Assembly: GCA_037974335.1 (NCBI GenBank)
Contig: CM075760.1
Coordinates: 51,230,119-51,294,118 of the forward strand
Reading direction: 5' to 3'
From: Prionace glauca
Taxonomy: Eukaryota > Chordata > Chondrichthyes > Carcharhiniformes > Carcharhinidae
Length of the DNA stretch: 64,000 nt
The position numbers were made by a program, and so were the translations under genes. Below, piece after piece: positions 30,567-42,370 of the stretch. A model generated the notes under the pieces. It saw nothing but the letters and a program-made list of their open reading frames with translations. It ran no database searches and was not told where the DNA came from. The number at the start of each line of letters is the position of its first letter. Positions within the stretch are counted from its first letter, which is position 1.

Positions 30567-32329
30567 CACTGAGAATGAGCAAAAGACAACAAGAAGTGAA
30601 GTTTGTGGGGTGTGACAGTGAGGGGGTGGGAAGAGACACTGGATCTGGGGGAGGATGAGGGGAGAGGGTGGGAGCGGTCTCTCGTGTGGAGTCAGTGCCC
30701 AGCTCCCAGTCTCTGGAGAAAAGTCTCACGAAGCCCACAATGGTGTAACTGATTGATAAAAATAAATCAATGTTGGAGAGGGTGATTTTAGAAAGTCTCT
30801 CCCTAAGGGGATGGACACAGCTTGTCCAAAAGAGGGGAGTTAAAGAGGGGAGTTCAGCTCTTTCCAGGGACTGGAGGAGGGGGAGGTGGGGTGGGATGGG
30901 GAAGGGGGGGATGGGTGTTTCCAGACTCTGTCCTTTCCCCCGGCTCTCGGATGAACCAGTTCTGGTTAGATTGTGGGCTGGGGGGTGCCTGGAGCCGGAA
31001 ACACTGGGTTAAAATAGCCGGCTTTGTAATTAGTCACAAACAGGTTAACTCTTTGGTGGGTGGCAAAGTGTAAATTAAATATCTGTAAAATGAAACTATC
31101 TATGGGTTGTGTGTGTTTGAGAGCTTGTTTTAAAATCATTGGTCCAATTGAAAGCCTCTTTTGCTGCTGGGATTCTGGCTGCTGCTTTGGACACAAATGT
31201 TGTAAAGTTGTCTTCTGCAGCCTGCTTTCTGCAGTTTAAAATCCCAAAGACACAGGTTTTTGAAAGACTCAACGCTGGATGATTTATTTTAGTTTTCTCA
31301 GCATTTCTTTACAATAGTTATATTGGGCAAACACCATATTTTTTATCTAATATATGCAACTTCATTACAATATTCGAGGGGGGGTACTGAAGACAGTGGG
31401 GGGAGAGAGACAGACAGGCAGGGAGAGAGATGGAGAGTGGAGACATGGGAAAAAGGTGGGGCAGAGTGAGGAGAAAATAGGAAAAGACAGCAAAAGGTGA
31501 GGCTTGTGGGGGTTGCGGTGAGGGGGTGAGAAGAGATACAGAATCTGGGGGTGGGGTCTCGTGTGGAGAGGGAGAGAGAGGAAGATGTCTGATTCCCTTA
31601 TTTCCCACTCACTTGACCACAATCCTGACAATATTACTTTGTATCTGGCCCTGTTCAGGCTGTGTATATGTGGGATCTTGCTACACACTCATGCTCTGTG
31701 TTTCTCCCCCCCACCCCCACCACATTTCTCGCACTGTGACTATGCCCCACAATTTAAATGTAAAAAAGAAGGAGGGTGGGGGAGCAAAGAGAAACAGGGT
31801 GAATGGAGAAGGGGTGGGGAGTGTCGGGGGTTCAGTGAACGGGGGTTGGGGACAGAGACAGAGGCTCTGAGGGTGGGGGTATCCTCCTGCAGTGTGAGAT
31901 TCCTTGTGGGATCCGGATTGTAACATTCTCAGTCTTTCTCTCTCTCTCTCTCCCTCTCACTGTAAAGCACTCAGGAGGGAGAGGGAGCTGAAATTCAAAT
32001 TCCTGAGCCTAGGGGAAAGGCTTGGTCTCAATCCCAGAGTCCTGCTTGTGTTTTTAGACAGGGCGCTGGGATTTGTGGGTGTGGATGGAGAGGATTGTTC
32101 TGGTTAACTGGGGAGAGGGAGATTTGTTCTGTCTAGCTGAGGTATAATGCAACCTCTGTGACTAGGCCTCACTTCAAGGACTAATTCTCAGGAGCCCTTT
32201 TGCATTCCCCAACAGGGTTTAAGTGGCTGGATTCAGTGGTTCAATAAACTGTGCAGCAGCCACTTCAGGATGGGAGTGTGGATTTTCCAGCTCTCCCTCT
32301 CTCATTTCTGTTTTGATTGTGAGGTTTTA
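30567..32329. other. Gene-poor, purine-rich stretch
   Basis: No coding region is supported. Around 30575-30690 and 31480-31570 two diverged copies of one ~100-base segment occur (GTGAGGGGGTG, GATCTGGGGG, TCTCGTGTGGAG). Poly-purine and CT-rich tracts (31380-31460, 31935-31970) are present. 31030-31290 may be an old LTR-like or other repeat, unproven. Confidence 0.4.
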
Positions 32330-32700
32330 TTTTGAACGGTTGAGAGGGATTTGGAGAGGGATTGAAGAGGGTTTGGGCAGTGGGGGGTATGCGACTGAGA
32401 GAGATTTGGAGGAGGATTGAAGAGGGTTTGGGCAGTTGGGGGTATGGGGCTGAGAGGGACTTTGGAGGGGAATTGATGAGGGTTTCGACAGTGAGGAGGG
32501 TTTGGGCAGTGATGCGGGTATGGGGCTGAGAGGGATTTGGAGGGGGATTGAAGAGGGTTTGGGCAGTGGTGGGGTGTATGGAGCTGAGAGGGATTTTGGA
32601 GGGGAATTGGAGAGGGTTTGGGCAGTGAAGAGTGTTTGGGCACGGAGGGGGGTACGGGGCAGAGGGGGAGTTGGAGAGGGATTGAAGAGGGTTTGACAAA
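32330..32700 (+). repeat. Minisatellite
   Basis: Imperfect units of about 55-70 bases built on GGATTGAAGAGGGTTTGGGCAG and GGCTGAGAGGGA repeat about six times. Confidence 0.8.
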
Positions 32701-32819
32701 AATTTATCTATCTCAAGATTTAAAGATAGCAACTAATTTAGCATCAACTGCCTTCTGTAGGACAGAGTTCCAAACCTCTACCATCCTGAGTGGAGCTGCT
32801 TCTTAATCAGGATTTGTGA

Positions 32820-33004
32820 ATCTCTGGGCTTTTCCAGTCACAGAAAGACCTGAAATTTGCTCTCTGACAGAATCAACAAACCTTTAACATTCCACATTCA
32901 GATTCTGCTGACATTCAGGTCCTGTTGTGTTGAATGACCCAGTCAGATCACAATGTGATGTTTGATCTGTGTTTCCCGTCTGTCAATTCTCCACTTCCAA
33001 CACC
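32820..33004 (-). pseudogene. Headless ZNF unit: leader-exon stub (minus)
   Basis: The minus strand shows TGTAAATTTACAG as acceptor at 33005 and an exon starting GGTGTTGGAAGTGGAG, then AAACATCACATTGTGATCTG and CAACAGGACCTGAATG, all typical of ZNF leader exons. No finger array follows. 32700-32815 is minus-strand LINE debris. Confidence 0.55.
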
Positions 33005-33214
33005 CTGTAAATTTACAGAAACCATCACTGTCAGTCCAGGATAAAAGTTCATCTTCAGGTGTAGACGCTTGTTTCGCAACTAACTAAACTCAGGACAGAG
33101 CTGTGGTGCCTGTTGACACTAGCTGCTGAGTTAGTTATTTAACTTTTATACCTTGGTGCTTCAATCGTAATTGAATCACAAAACATGATTATTTTGATGC
33201 AATAGCACCCTTCA

Positions 33215-33620
33215 ATGGCGGCTATCTTACCCAGCATTCACAGGGAACCAGAATAAGACCTCGCCCCGGAACAGATTGCGCGCATGCGCACTGTAGATGT
33301 GAAACGCATGCGCAGTGGGTGTTGCTGCTGCGCTCGCGGGAAGGCGGTTTTATCGGCTCCGGGTTTCCAGGGAAACGGCTGATTCTGGAGGGTAATGGAG
33401 GCGGTGGGTGGGGAGGCTTCATCAGCACCCAGTGGAGACGGGAAACACCGAGTAATAACTGCTGGGGGCCGCCTTCGTCCCATTGGGGACCGGGAGCACA
33501 GATGCCGGAGTTGGAGGCCCCGAGTTAACGGCGGTCATCCTGAGGGAAGCGGTGCGCATGCGCGGTGCTCCCTGCCAGCAGGAGGAGAGAAAGTTGTGAA
33601 TTTCTATCCGGGACTGACAG
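33215..33620. promoter_or_regulatory. CpG promoter with repeated NRF1-like sites, no intact gene on either side
   Basis: GCGCGCATGCGCACTG, AACGCATGCGCAGTG and GTGCGCATGCGCGGTG fit the NRF1 palindrome GCGCATGCGC. AACGGCGGTCATCC and CAGCAGGAGGAG are shared with 59585-59660. It sits between two leader-exon stubs that point away from each other. Confidence 0.6.
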
Positions 33621-33654
33621 GGATGGACTTTGTTTGGAACCTCCTTTTACAGGG

Positions 33655-33905
33655 AGTTAGAGGGGGAGGATTTACACACAGAAAACTCAACCCCAAGAGA
33701 AACGTTCCTCGCTTAATTTCCATTCTTGACTGACGGTGGTGATCTCTTTTACAGGAAATTTGATGACAAAATTTGAAAGCAAACTCAAACCAGACATCAG
33801 ATCAAAACCTGACAGAGTCCACTCCTTTCATCAGAACCTGAACGTAAGTATGTCTGTAGATAAAGATCCAAACACTTGTGTGACTGGAAATAGGAAACAA
33901 TTATG
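33655..33905 (+). pseudogene. Headless ZNF unit: leader-exon stub (plus), acceptor duplicated
   Basis: Two acceptor-plus-exon starts occur about 100 bases apart: CCTTTTACAG before GGAGTTAGAGGGGGAGG, and CTCTTTTACAG at 33754 before GAAATTTGATGAC. Both run into AGACATCAGATCAAAACCTG-like leader sequence. It breaks off into LINE sequence at about 33906, and no fingers follow. Confidence 0.5.
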
Positions 33906-34130
33906 TCGTGGAAGGATTTGCAAAAAAGGGATCCAAAACTTCACCACATCCTTGAGTGAAAAAATCCTTCCTCATCTGAGCTTTCTCTCCATTTTCCAGC
34001 CTGTTCCAATAAGTCTTGACTCCCTTGTCATTCAAAAACTGTCTAACTCATCCTTGAAGATATTCAATGCCTCCACTGGTCCCCATGGAGAGGAAGCCAG
34101 ATACTAACAATTCTCTGAGGGAAGAGATTT
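33906..34130 (-). mobile_element. CR1-like LINE 3' fragment
   Basis: The reverse complement of CCTTCCTCATCTGAGC and TCCTTGAAGATATTCAATGC fits the C-terminal/3' UTR part of an old CR1. Confidence 0.5.
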
Positions 34131-34189
34131 GTCCAAATATATAATGTCACTCCAGTCCAATGTTACACAACCAGATAAGTGCATTTTAT

Positions 34190-34590
34190 TACAGAGCCAT
34201 AAATAATATATCTAAACTCTGCCATATTAAAATATCAGACACGTCTCTGTCCTATATTAGTATACTGTCCCCTTTAATATATTTCAGAAATGAGATGGGC
34301 ACATGAAGGACATAAACTTGCAGGGGAAAGGGAATATAGAAGGGGAATGGGACTCACTGGATTGTTCGACAGAAGTCAGCATGGACTTGAGTTACTGAAT
34401 GGATTTCTTCTGTGCTGTAATGACTCGATGAGTGGAAACATACAGAGCTACAGTGCCTCATTACAAGATGAGAAATACTAAATGTACTTTGTTACAGAGC
34501 CATAAATCGTATATCAGATCCACAATATTAACAACACTCGGCATATCTCTGTCCTCTAATAATTTATTATTCTCTTAAATGTCAGTCATC
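34190..34590 (+). repeat. Local duplication, copies about 295 bases apart
   Basis: TTACAGAGCCATAAAT...CTCTGTCCT occurs at about 34191-34285 and again at 34492-34580. 34280-34440 between them also matches 5085-5180. Confidence 0.55.
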
Positions 34591-34699
34591 TTCGAGGGAA
34601 ACCAGCCCTTTAATTGTGAACATTAGGAAAGAGACCATCCTTTTAGCCAGACAAATAAATGTGTCAAGCTGAGGGAGCAAAGGATGTCAATGTCTTTGA

Positions 34700-35180
34700 G
34701 AAAGTGTTATAATGCAGAAGTCAGTCAATGAGCTTCAGAGTGAAACTTCCTCCTCAGTGCAACATCTGGGAGGAAATCAATGTTTCCCCCTTTCCATTTC
34801 TTTTCCCATTCTGGGGAAAATTGGGGACTTGCAGCAACTGAAGGGAAAGGAAGTGAATCCAGTCTGTATATTCCACACATTTTCAGTCCAGTCATATGGG
34901 CATAGATCTGTCTTGCAGCCTGCATGGAGATTTTCAGCTGTGAGTCTCCAAGACAGGAAGCAGTGAGCCTGTTGAGCATGGATCTGTCAATCAGCACCTT
35001 CAGGAGAATTGGGAGGGCGAATATTAGATCCAGCAGAGTGAGAATGGAGGGAGAGTGTGTGGGATGGAGATTTACAGCTTTTGGGGAATGAGAGAGGAAA
35101 AAAAATTGCATAGAAACTAGAATTGTTCTGAATTTCTATCTTTTACTGACACCGATGACTTGTATCAATTTGTTTTACAG
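34700..35180 (+). other. Truncated exon 1 region and intron of ZNF 7
   Basis: GTCAATGAGCTTCAGAG, ACTTCCTCCTC and GCAACATCTGGGAGG match exon 1 of ZNF 5 on its own strand (27545-27590), but homology stops just where the CCAAT module should begin (about 34720). The donor found in ZNF 5 (GTAAGTGAG) is not kept here. The intron ends TGTTTTACAG at 35180. Confidence 0.5.
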
Positions 35181-35472
35181 GATATTGAAAGAGGAATCAC
35201 AGGCTGTAATCTCAAACGTTACATCTAGATCTGGCAGAGTCATATTCCTCAGGATCTGAATATCATCGGCCATTGAATCCGGAAAGAGATTTGAAAAGAT
35301 TTCAAACATCAGTGTGACTGGAAAAGCATCAACACACTGCAAAATTCAAGTGAACGTGTTCCAGAGCACTGACTGAAGAGCTTTAAAGAGTTACACAGCC
35401 TGAATAAATATAACACCATTCACAGTGGGGAGAGACTGTACACATATTGTGTGTGGGCGAGGCTTCACCTGA
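35181..35472 (+). other. Exon 2 leader of ZNF 7
   Basis: Opens GATATTGAAAGAGGAATC. It contains remnants of the HSLNKY-TIHSGERLYTY finger ahead of the start. Confidence 0.6.
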
Positions 35473-36679
<1,207 letters not shown>

Positions 36680-36782
36680 TCCAGGGGTGGGATTCTGCAG
36701 TTATTGTTTCTGCTGTCTTATGTCAAGGGCTGCTTTTTTTTCATTCTTACAGTTGGTCACTGGGGAGGGGCAGAGGGTGACT
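36680..36782 (+). other. 3' flank start of ZNF 7
   Basis: GATTCTGCAGTTATTGTTTC and CAGTTGGTCACTGGGGAGGG match the other ZNF 3' flanks. It is then broken by a LINE piece. Confidence 0.5.
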
Positions 36783-37012
36783 TTAAGAACATAAAAACTA
36801 GGAGCAGGAGTGGGCCATCTGGCCCCTCGAGCCTGCTGTGCCATTCAATAAGATCATGGCTGTTCTTTTTGTGGACTCAACTCCACTTACCTGCCTGCTC
36901 AGCATAGCCCTTAATCCCTTTACTGTTAAAATCTCATCTATCCTTGCCTTAAAAGCATTCAATGAGGTAGCCTCAACTGCTCACTGTGCAGGGAATTTCA
37001 CAGATTCACAAC
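36783..37012 (-). mobile_element. CR1-type LINE 3' end
   Basis: GAACATAAAAACTAGGAGCA, GGCCATCTGGCCCCTCG and CAATAAGATCATGGCTG mark a reverse CR1 tail, inserted in the ZNF 7 flank. The duplicated flank resumes at about 37012. Confidence 0.75.
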
Positions 37013-37990
37013 CTTCTGCTGGACTGGCCGGTCTCACAACTTTGCCTCCAGTGAGCTGATGCTCTTTGAGTCTTGTTGCGAACACCTGGTTTCAAATTTC
37101 ACAAGGATCACAGAGTGACAGGGTATTAGGAAGTTCAGAGATACTTAGTCAGCATTTCTGTTTCAAACCCCCCAAATGCCCATCCAATTTCCTTTGTAAT
37201 TGTTTATTGTCTCCACTTCCTCCTCTCTCATAGGCAGTGAGTTCCAGGTCATTACAATTCACTGTATCAAAATATTCTTCCTCACATCCTCCCCAGTATC
37301 TCTGATCCAAAACCTTAAATCTGTGTTCCCAGCCTCCCAACCCCCACCCCGTCCTTTTCCATCAGCTAATAGGAACAGCTTTTCTTTGTCCACCTTATCT
37401 AAACCTGTTAGAATTTTGTCCACCTCTATCAAATCTCCCCTCAACCTCCTTTGCTCCAAGGAGAACAACAGAGGCCTGACATTGACAATAAAAAAAACTA
37501 ACAGAATATCTTAATACTTGAAATCAAAACTGGAATGTTCAAATTCTGTGTTAAAGATATTGTGAATATATTGTTCTGTACAATAAAGAGATTTGAATAA
37601 CTCAGCTTGGGTGTGGTTGAATGAAATGTACCAATCTGGTATCCACCTACAGTCCAGAGGAAATCTGGAATGTGTGGCTGGAAATGCCTCCCTAACAACA
37701 CGGTGGGTGTATTTACATCTCACGCATTGTAGTCGTTCAAACTGGCAGTGTCGGGATTGACAATAGCCAAGACAGCTACATACAGGCACATATACTGTCA
37801 TAACTGAAGGACTGCAGATTGAATGTGAGGCAAGATGAGACTGGACTATCTTGACCACATTCCTATGACTGCTCAGTTTGTGCTACAATGAACCATTAAA
37901 GCTGCTTAGTCTCAACAGAGGGCCGGGTGAGAATATTTACTTAGAATGAGTTAGAATTAAACTTATTCCAGGACTGGCTGGTGTTCAGCG
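37013..37990 (+). other. Shared 3' flank of ZNF 7, inverted relative to ZNF 5
   Basis: Matches the reverse of 24650-25620, including the old LINE piece (37130-37480, minus) and the unique-looking stretch with CTCAGCTTGGGTGTGGTTGA. The block is at least 950 bases. Confidence 0.65.
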
Positions 37991-38043
37991 ATTGAGATAC
38001 CCGAAGCTGTAATCAATCAAGAAACAGTGGTAGATAGTTGATG

Positions 38044-38340
38044 AAGAAGAAGTGTTTTCAGGCATTGTTTAAATTATTTCATCATAAATTTGTGATAAGA
38101 ACTGTAAGGATTTGCAACCCAAGAGTCAATGCACTGATGGTATACTCCAAATAGCACTGCACTGAAAAAGGGGTCAGAGCAAGAAGGAAAGTGTTTTCAG
38201 GCATTATTTAAATTATTTCATCATGAACTTGTGGTAAGAGCTGTGAGGGACCTGTAACCCAACAGCCGGTGAATTAACAGTGTGCTCCAAGTTGCACTGG
38301 GCTGAAAAGGGGATCTGAGCAACAAGTGGTGACCTCAGAC
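38044..38340 (+). repeat. Tandem repeat, unit about 141 bases
   Basis: Two full units beginning AAGTGTTTTCAGGCATT and one partial unit (CAGACATTGTTTAAATTA) end right where the promoter begins. Confidence 0.7.
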
Positions 38341-38344
38341 ATTG

Positions 38345-38850
38345 TTTAAATTACATCGTCACTGGCCAACTTCCGCTTTGTGACGTCACAACGGAGCCAT
38401 CACAGAAACAACCAATAGGAATCACTGCTCCGCGGTGACGGCTGCGGGTCCCTGTGCGCAGGCCGGGGCCTGCGCGGACCCGGGAGCCCCGCCCCCACCC
38501 ATTGCTCCCCTCCCCCTGCCTCTCCTCGAGCCAAGGTTTCCAGACAAGCGGCTGGCGGCTCCGGCCAGAGCGAGAAGCCGCTCGGTGATCTCCCCCTCCC
38601 CCACGGCCCTGGACTGCGCATGTCCAAGGGAGAGGGGGAGCTGCGCATGTTCCGGGGGAGAGCCCACCCTCTGACCTTCACGTTCAATTGTTGACCAATG
38701 GGAAGAGTTGGAGGACCGGAAGGACTGTGGCCCTCCAGCCAATCAGAGCGCGATCTTTGTGACAATGCAGATTGAACTTCAGACAGACTGAAATGTCCTC
38801 TTTTGTTGGTCAGTTGGATAACAAGCCATACCTAAAAGAGGCCAACATCT
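38345..38850 (+). promoter_or_regulatory. CpG-rich promoter and exon 1 of ZNF 8
   Basis: Contains TTGTGACGTCACAA (perfect CRE at 38381-38388), ACCAATAGGAATCACTG, GCCCCGCCCCC, TGTTGACCAATGGGAAG and CTCCAGCCAATCAGAG in the same order as the promoters at 6.0 and 27.6 kb. Exon 1 ends CAACATCT at 38850 with donor GTAAGTAAA. The left side looks able to fire leftwards, but no minus-strand ZNF gene is present there. Confidence 0.75.
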
Positions 38851-39026
38851 GTAAGTAAAATACTTTCTATTTCTTCTCATTCTGGGGGAATTGTTGACTT
38901 GCTGCAACGAAAGGGAAAGGGAGTGAATCTAGGGAGGTTGTAGACTCTGGAAAGTTTGGCCCAGCTCTGTCAATCAGCCTGTGGAGGCTCAATATTATAT
39001 CCAGCAGAATGAGAATGGAAGGAGAG

Positions 39027-39226
39027 TTATTTTTTCTTCATTCATGAGACATGGGCATCACTGACTTTTGCTACCAAATGAACCTGTTGGACTTTTAACC
39101 TGGTGTTGTGAATTGTCTGACTGTATTTACCCCAGTCCAACGCCGGCATCTCCACATCATTGCTGGCTGGCCAGCATTTATTGCCCAGCCCTCAGTGCCC
39201 TTGAACCGATTGCCCTCTGAAACGCC
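39027..39226 (-). repeat. Type B SINE piece split by a Penelope-like tail
   Basis: CATGAGACATGGGCATCACTG on the left and TTGCTGGCTGGCCAGCATTT on the right are contiguous in intact SINEs. 39062-39162 between them is a Penelope-like 3' end. Confidence 0.65.
39062..39162 (+). mobile_element. Penelope-like 3' fragment E5
   Basis: GCTACCAAATGAACCTGTTG, TAACCTGGTGTTGTG, then the full terminal extension CCAGTCCAACGCCGGCATCT-CCACATC. It is flanked by ATCACTG and ATCATTG-like bases, a possible short target duplication. Confidence 0.65.
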
Positions 39227-39239
39227 CCAGTAAACCAAG

Positions 39240-40062
39240 GTGAATCAGCACATTACCTAGATAGGCTGGTAGATTGGGCAGATAGATGGCAAATGGAATT
39301 TAATCTGGAGAAATGCGAGGTGATGCACTTTGGCCGGAATAATGTGGAAGGGAGTTATATGATAAAAGGTAGAACTATCCGGAGTATAGATACGCAGAGA
39401 GACCTGGGGGTGCAGGTACACAAGTCCCTGAAGGTGTTGGTGCAGGTGCAGAATGTGATGAGGAAAGCGTATGGCATGTTAGCCTTCATAGGAAGGGGTA
39501 TAGAATATAAGAGTAGGAGTCTGATGTTGCAGTTGTATAGAACGTTGGTTAGGCCTCACCTGGAGTACTGCGTCCAGTTCTGGTCGCCGTACTACCGGAA
39601 GGATGTAGAGATCCTGGAGAGAGTGCAGAGGAGATTTACCAGGATGTTGCCTGGTATGGAAGGGCTGTCTTACGAGGAAAGATTGAACGCACTTGGGCTG
39701 TTTTCCCTTGAGAGACGTCGGCTGAGGGGGGATTTAATAGAGGTTTATAAGATTATGAAGGGGACAGATAGAGTAGATGGTGATAAGCTTTTTCCGCTAT
39801 TAGAAATGGATAGAACGAGGGGTCACGGGCTTAAGGTGAGGGGGGCTAGATATAAGACTAATGTTAGAGGGCAGTTTTTCACACAAAGGGTAGTGGGGAT
39901 GTGGAATGCACTGCCGAGTAAGGTGGTGGAAGCAGGCACGCTAGGGTTGTTCAAGAGTCACTTGGACAGCCACATGAGCGGTCTACATATAGGGGGATAT
40001 AGCAGGCCTTACTAAGCATTGTAGGCTTGGGGTCAGTTTTAGCCTCAGGGATATAGAGTCTT
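39240..40062 (+). mobile_element. 5'-truncated CR1-type LINE with intact ORF2 end
   Basis: Bases 39293-40015 encode 240 uninterrupted residues (CEVMHFGRNN, GMLAFIGRGIEYKSRS, LVRPHLEYCVQFWSPYYRK, RRLRGDLIEVYKIMKG, FFTQRVVGMWNALPSKVV) to the natural ORF2 stop. This is the post-RT C-terminal domain of a CR1-clade LINE. The open frame implies a young copy. It lies in intron 1 of ZNF 8. Confidence 0.85.
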
Positions 40063-40099
40063 TAATAATGAAATTTTTATCCACAGGCACTTACCATCT

Positions 40100-40425
40100 C
40101 GAGGGCATCATGGCAGCACAGAGGCTATCTCTGTTGCTGTGTGAACACATGGAGTTGGGCCTGTGTCCGTGGGAGTTTGCGCGTTCTCCCCGTGGTTGCG
40201 TGGGTTTCCTCCGGGTGCTCCGGTTTCCTCCCACATCCCAAAAATGTGCTTTTAGGCTGATTGATTGGGTAACAAATTGTCCCTATATTGGACCTCCCTG
40301 ATCCTCACACATTAGGCATAGACTAGAGTCATGAATAGGTCACTGACCATGGGACGGCGGCGCGGGCTCGTTGGGCCGAAGGGCCTGTTTCCCGTGCTGT
40401 TTTGTTCTTTGTACTGTGCCTTTGG
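40100..40425 (+). repeat. Type A SINE variant
   Basis: Head ATCATGGCAGCACAGAGGC, body GTGGGTTTCCTCCGGGTGCT, tail GTTGGGCCGAAGGGCCTGTT. Confidence 0.7.
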
Positions 40426-40660
40426 TGGCCATGCCAGGTGAGGATGGCAGATTTTCTTCCCTAAAAAGCATTAGTGATGGGGTTTTCCGACAATCTACAA
40501 TAGTTTCACAATCATCAATAGATTCTTAATTCCACATGTTTGTACTGAATTCAAATTCTACCATTTTCCGTGGCAGGATTCAAACCTGGGTCCCCAAACA
40601 TTAGCTGAATTTTGGATTAATAGTCTAGCGATAATACCACTAGGGAATTGCCTCTCAATG
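40426..40660 (-). repeat. Type B-like SINE, reverse
   Basis: The reverse complement has the head with AGTGGTATTATCGCTAGACT and B-box-like GGACCCAGGTTTGAATCC. Placed tail-to-tail with the preceding SINE. Confidence 0.65.
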
Positions 40661-40788
40661 TGTGAGATGGAAACTTACAGCTTTTGGGGAATGAAAGGGG
40701 GAAAAAATGCTCCAGAGAAACTAGAATTGTCTGTTCTGAATGTCTATCCTGTACTAACGCTGATTACTTTTGTCAACTTCTTTTACAG

Positions 40789-41086
40789 ATGTTAGAAATG
40801 AGGATTTAAGCCAGAAATCTCAAACCAAACGTTGCATCAGGATCTGAAAGATTCAGTTGATTCATTGCAAAGTGAAGATCAGTGGCCTTTGAATCTAGAT
40901 GGAGAAATAATTGTCTGCTCTATCAGCTTCATCAGTTATTAATTCTCAGTGTGACGAGAAAAGCATCAGCACACGCACTTTGAACTGATTGTTCCTGCCT
41001 TAACCAGTTACACAGCTTGAAGAAACATTCCCATTTGGAGCCGGGAAAGACCCTATGTGTGTCCTGTGTGTGGAAACTTAATTTGA
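40789..41086 (+). other. Exon 2 leader of ZNF 8
   Basis: Acceptor CTTCTTTTACAG, exon opening ATGTTAGAAATGAGG, then AAATCTCAAACCAAACGTTG as in the paralogues. Confidence 0.6.
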
Positions 41087-42049
41087 TTGTTGAACATGGA
41101 GAGACACGAGGACACCTACACCACAGAGAAACCGTGGAAATGTGAGGACTGTGGAAAGAGATTCATAACCCCCTCAAAACTAGAAACTCATCGACGTATT
41201 CACACCGGGGAGCGGCCGTTTACCTGCTCTGATTGTGGGAAGGGATTCACAAATTCATCCCACCTGCTGACACACCAGCGAATTCACATGAAGGAAAGGC
41301 CATTCACCTGCACAGCATGTGGGAAAGGTTTCAAACATTCATCCACCCTGAAGATACATCAGCGAGTTCACTCTGGGGAGAGGCCATTTGCTTGCTCTGA
41401 GTGTGGGAAAAGATTCACTCAGTTATCCAACCTGCAGACACATCAGCGAATTCACACTGGGGAGAGGCCATTTAGCTGCTCTGAGTGTGGGAAGAGATTC
41501 AATCAGTTATCCGATTTGCTGACACACCAGCGAGCTCACACTGGGGAGAGGCCGTTTACCTGCTCTCAGTGTGGAAAGGGATTCACTCAGTCATCCAACC
41601 TGCAGACACACCAGCGAGTTCACACTGAGCAGAAACAATTCAGCTGCTCTCTCTGCGCGAGAAGGTTTAGATGGTTATCCAACCTGATGCGACACCAACA
41701 GGTTCACACCGAGGAGAGGTCATTCATCTGTTCTGACTGTGGGAAGGGATTCAAAAATTCAACCCATCTGCTGACACACCAACGAATTCACACTGAGGAG
41801 AAGCCGTTCATCTGCACAGTGTGCGCAAAGAAATTCAAAGATTCATCCACTCTGCAAAAACACCAGCGAGTTCACACTGGGGAGAGACCATTCACCTGCT
41901 CTGATTGTGGGAAGCAGTTCCGAGATTTGTCCAACCTGAGAAGACACCAACGAGTCCACACTGGGGAGAGACCATTCACCTGCTCTGACTGTGGGAAAGG
42001 ATTCACTCAATCATCTACCCTGTTGAGACACCAGCGAGTTCATAATTGA
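41087..42049 (+). CDS. C2H2 zinc-finger protein, 11 fingers (ZNF 8)
   Basis: The 320-residue product has eleven intact C2H2 fingers, from [19 protein letters not shown] to [22 protein letters not shown], ending VHN. The usual start codon of the family (ATGGAGAAACC) reads ACAGAGAAACC here (Thr-Glu-Lys-Pro), so translation must begin at 41087 ([19 protein letters not shown]) or at the ATG three codons later. By eye it is the best preserved of the MEKPWKC-type genes: complete promoter, donor, acceptor and uninterrupted frame. Predicted nuclear DNA-binding factor with no visible effector domain. Confidence 0.9.
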   Translation: MLNMERHEDTYTTEKPWKCEDCGKRFITPSKLETHRRIHTGERPFTCSDCGKGFTNSSHLLTHQRIHMKERPFTCTACGKGFKHSSTLKIHQRVHSGERPFACSECGKRFTQLSNLQTHQRIHTGERPFSCSECGKRFNQLSDLLTHQRAHTGERPFTCSQCGKGFTQSSNLQTHQRVHTEQKQFSCSLCARRFRWLSNLMRHQQVHTEERSFICSDCGKGFKNSTHLLTHQRIHTEEKPFICTVCAKKFKDSSTLQKHQRVHTGERPFTCSDCGKQFRDLSNLRRHQRVHTGERPFTCSDCGKGFTQSSTLLRHQRVHN

Positions 42050-42184
42050 TTAAAATCATTGGATTCTGCTGTTATTGCTGCTGTTAATCACATCCAGCAC
42101 TGAAATATGTCCACTCTGACAGTTGAAGTGGGAGGGTCAGTGAGTTTCTTTCTGCTTAACTGGCCGGTCTCACAACTTTGCTTC
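42050..42184 (+). other. 3' flank of ZNF 8
   Basis: GATTCTGCTGTTATTGCTGC and ACAGTTGAAGTGGGAGGGTC match other ZNF 3' flanks, cut by a LINE piece at about 42185. Confidence 0.5.
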
Positions 42185-42370
42185 CCTGTTTTTAAACAAA
42201 GGCACAATATTTGCCACCCTCCAATCTTCAGGCACCTCACCTGTGGATGTCAGTTCAAATATCTGCTGGGGGACTTGCAATTTCCTCCCTAGCCTCCCAC
42301 ACTGTCCTGGGATACACTTCATTAGGCCCTGGGGATTTCTCTACCTTGATGCACTTTAAAGAGCCTCACA
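42185..42370 (-). mobile_element. LINE RT scrap, reverse
   Basis: The reverse complement of TTTAAACAAAGGCACAATA and CCCTGGGGATTTCTC matches the LFKKG...KxPGPDG part of a CR1 RT. Confidence 0.5.

Noticed and set aside
32330-32700. CRISPR-like array
   Set aside because: Units are imperfect and contiguous, without unique spacers, in a vertebrate context. It is a minisatellite.
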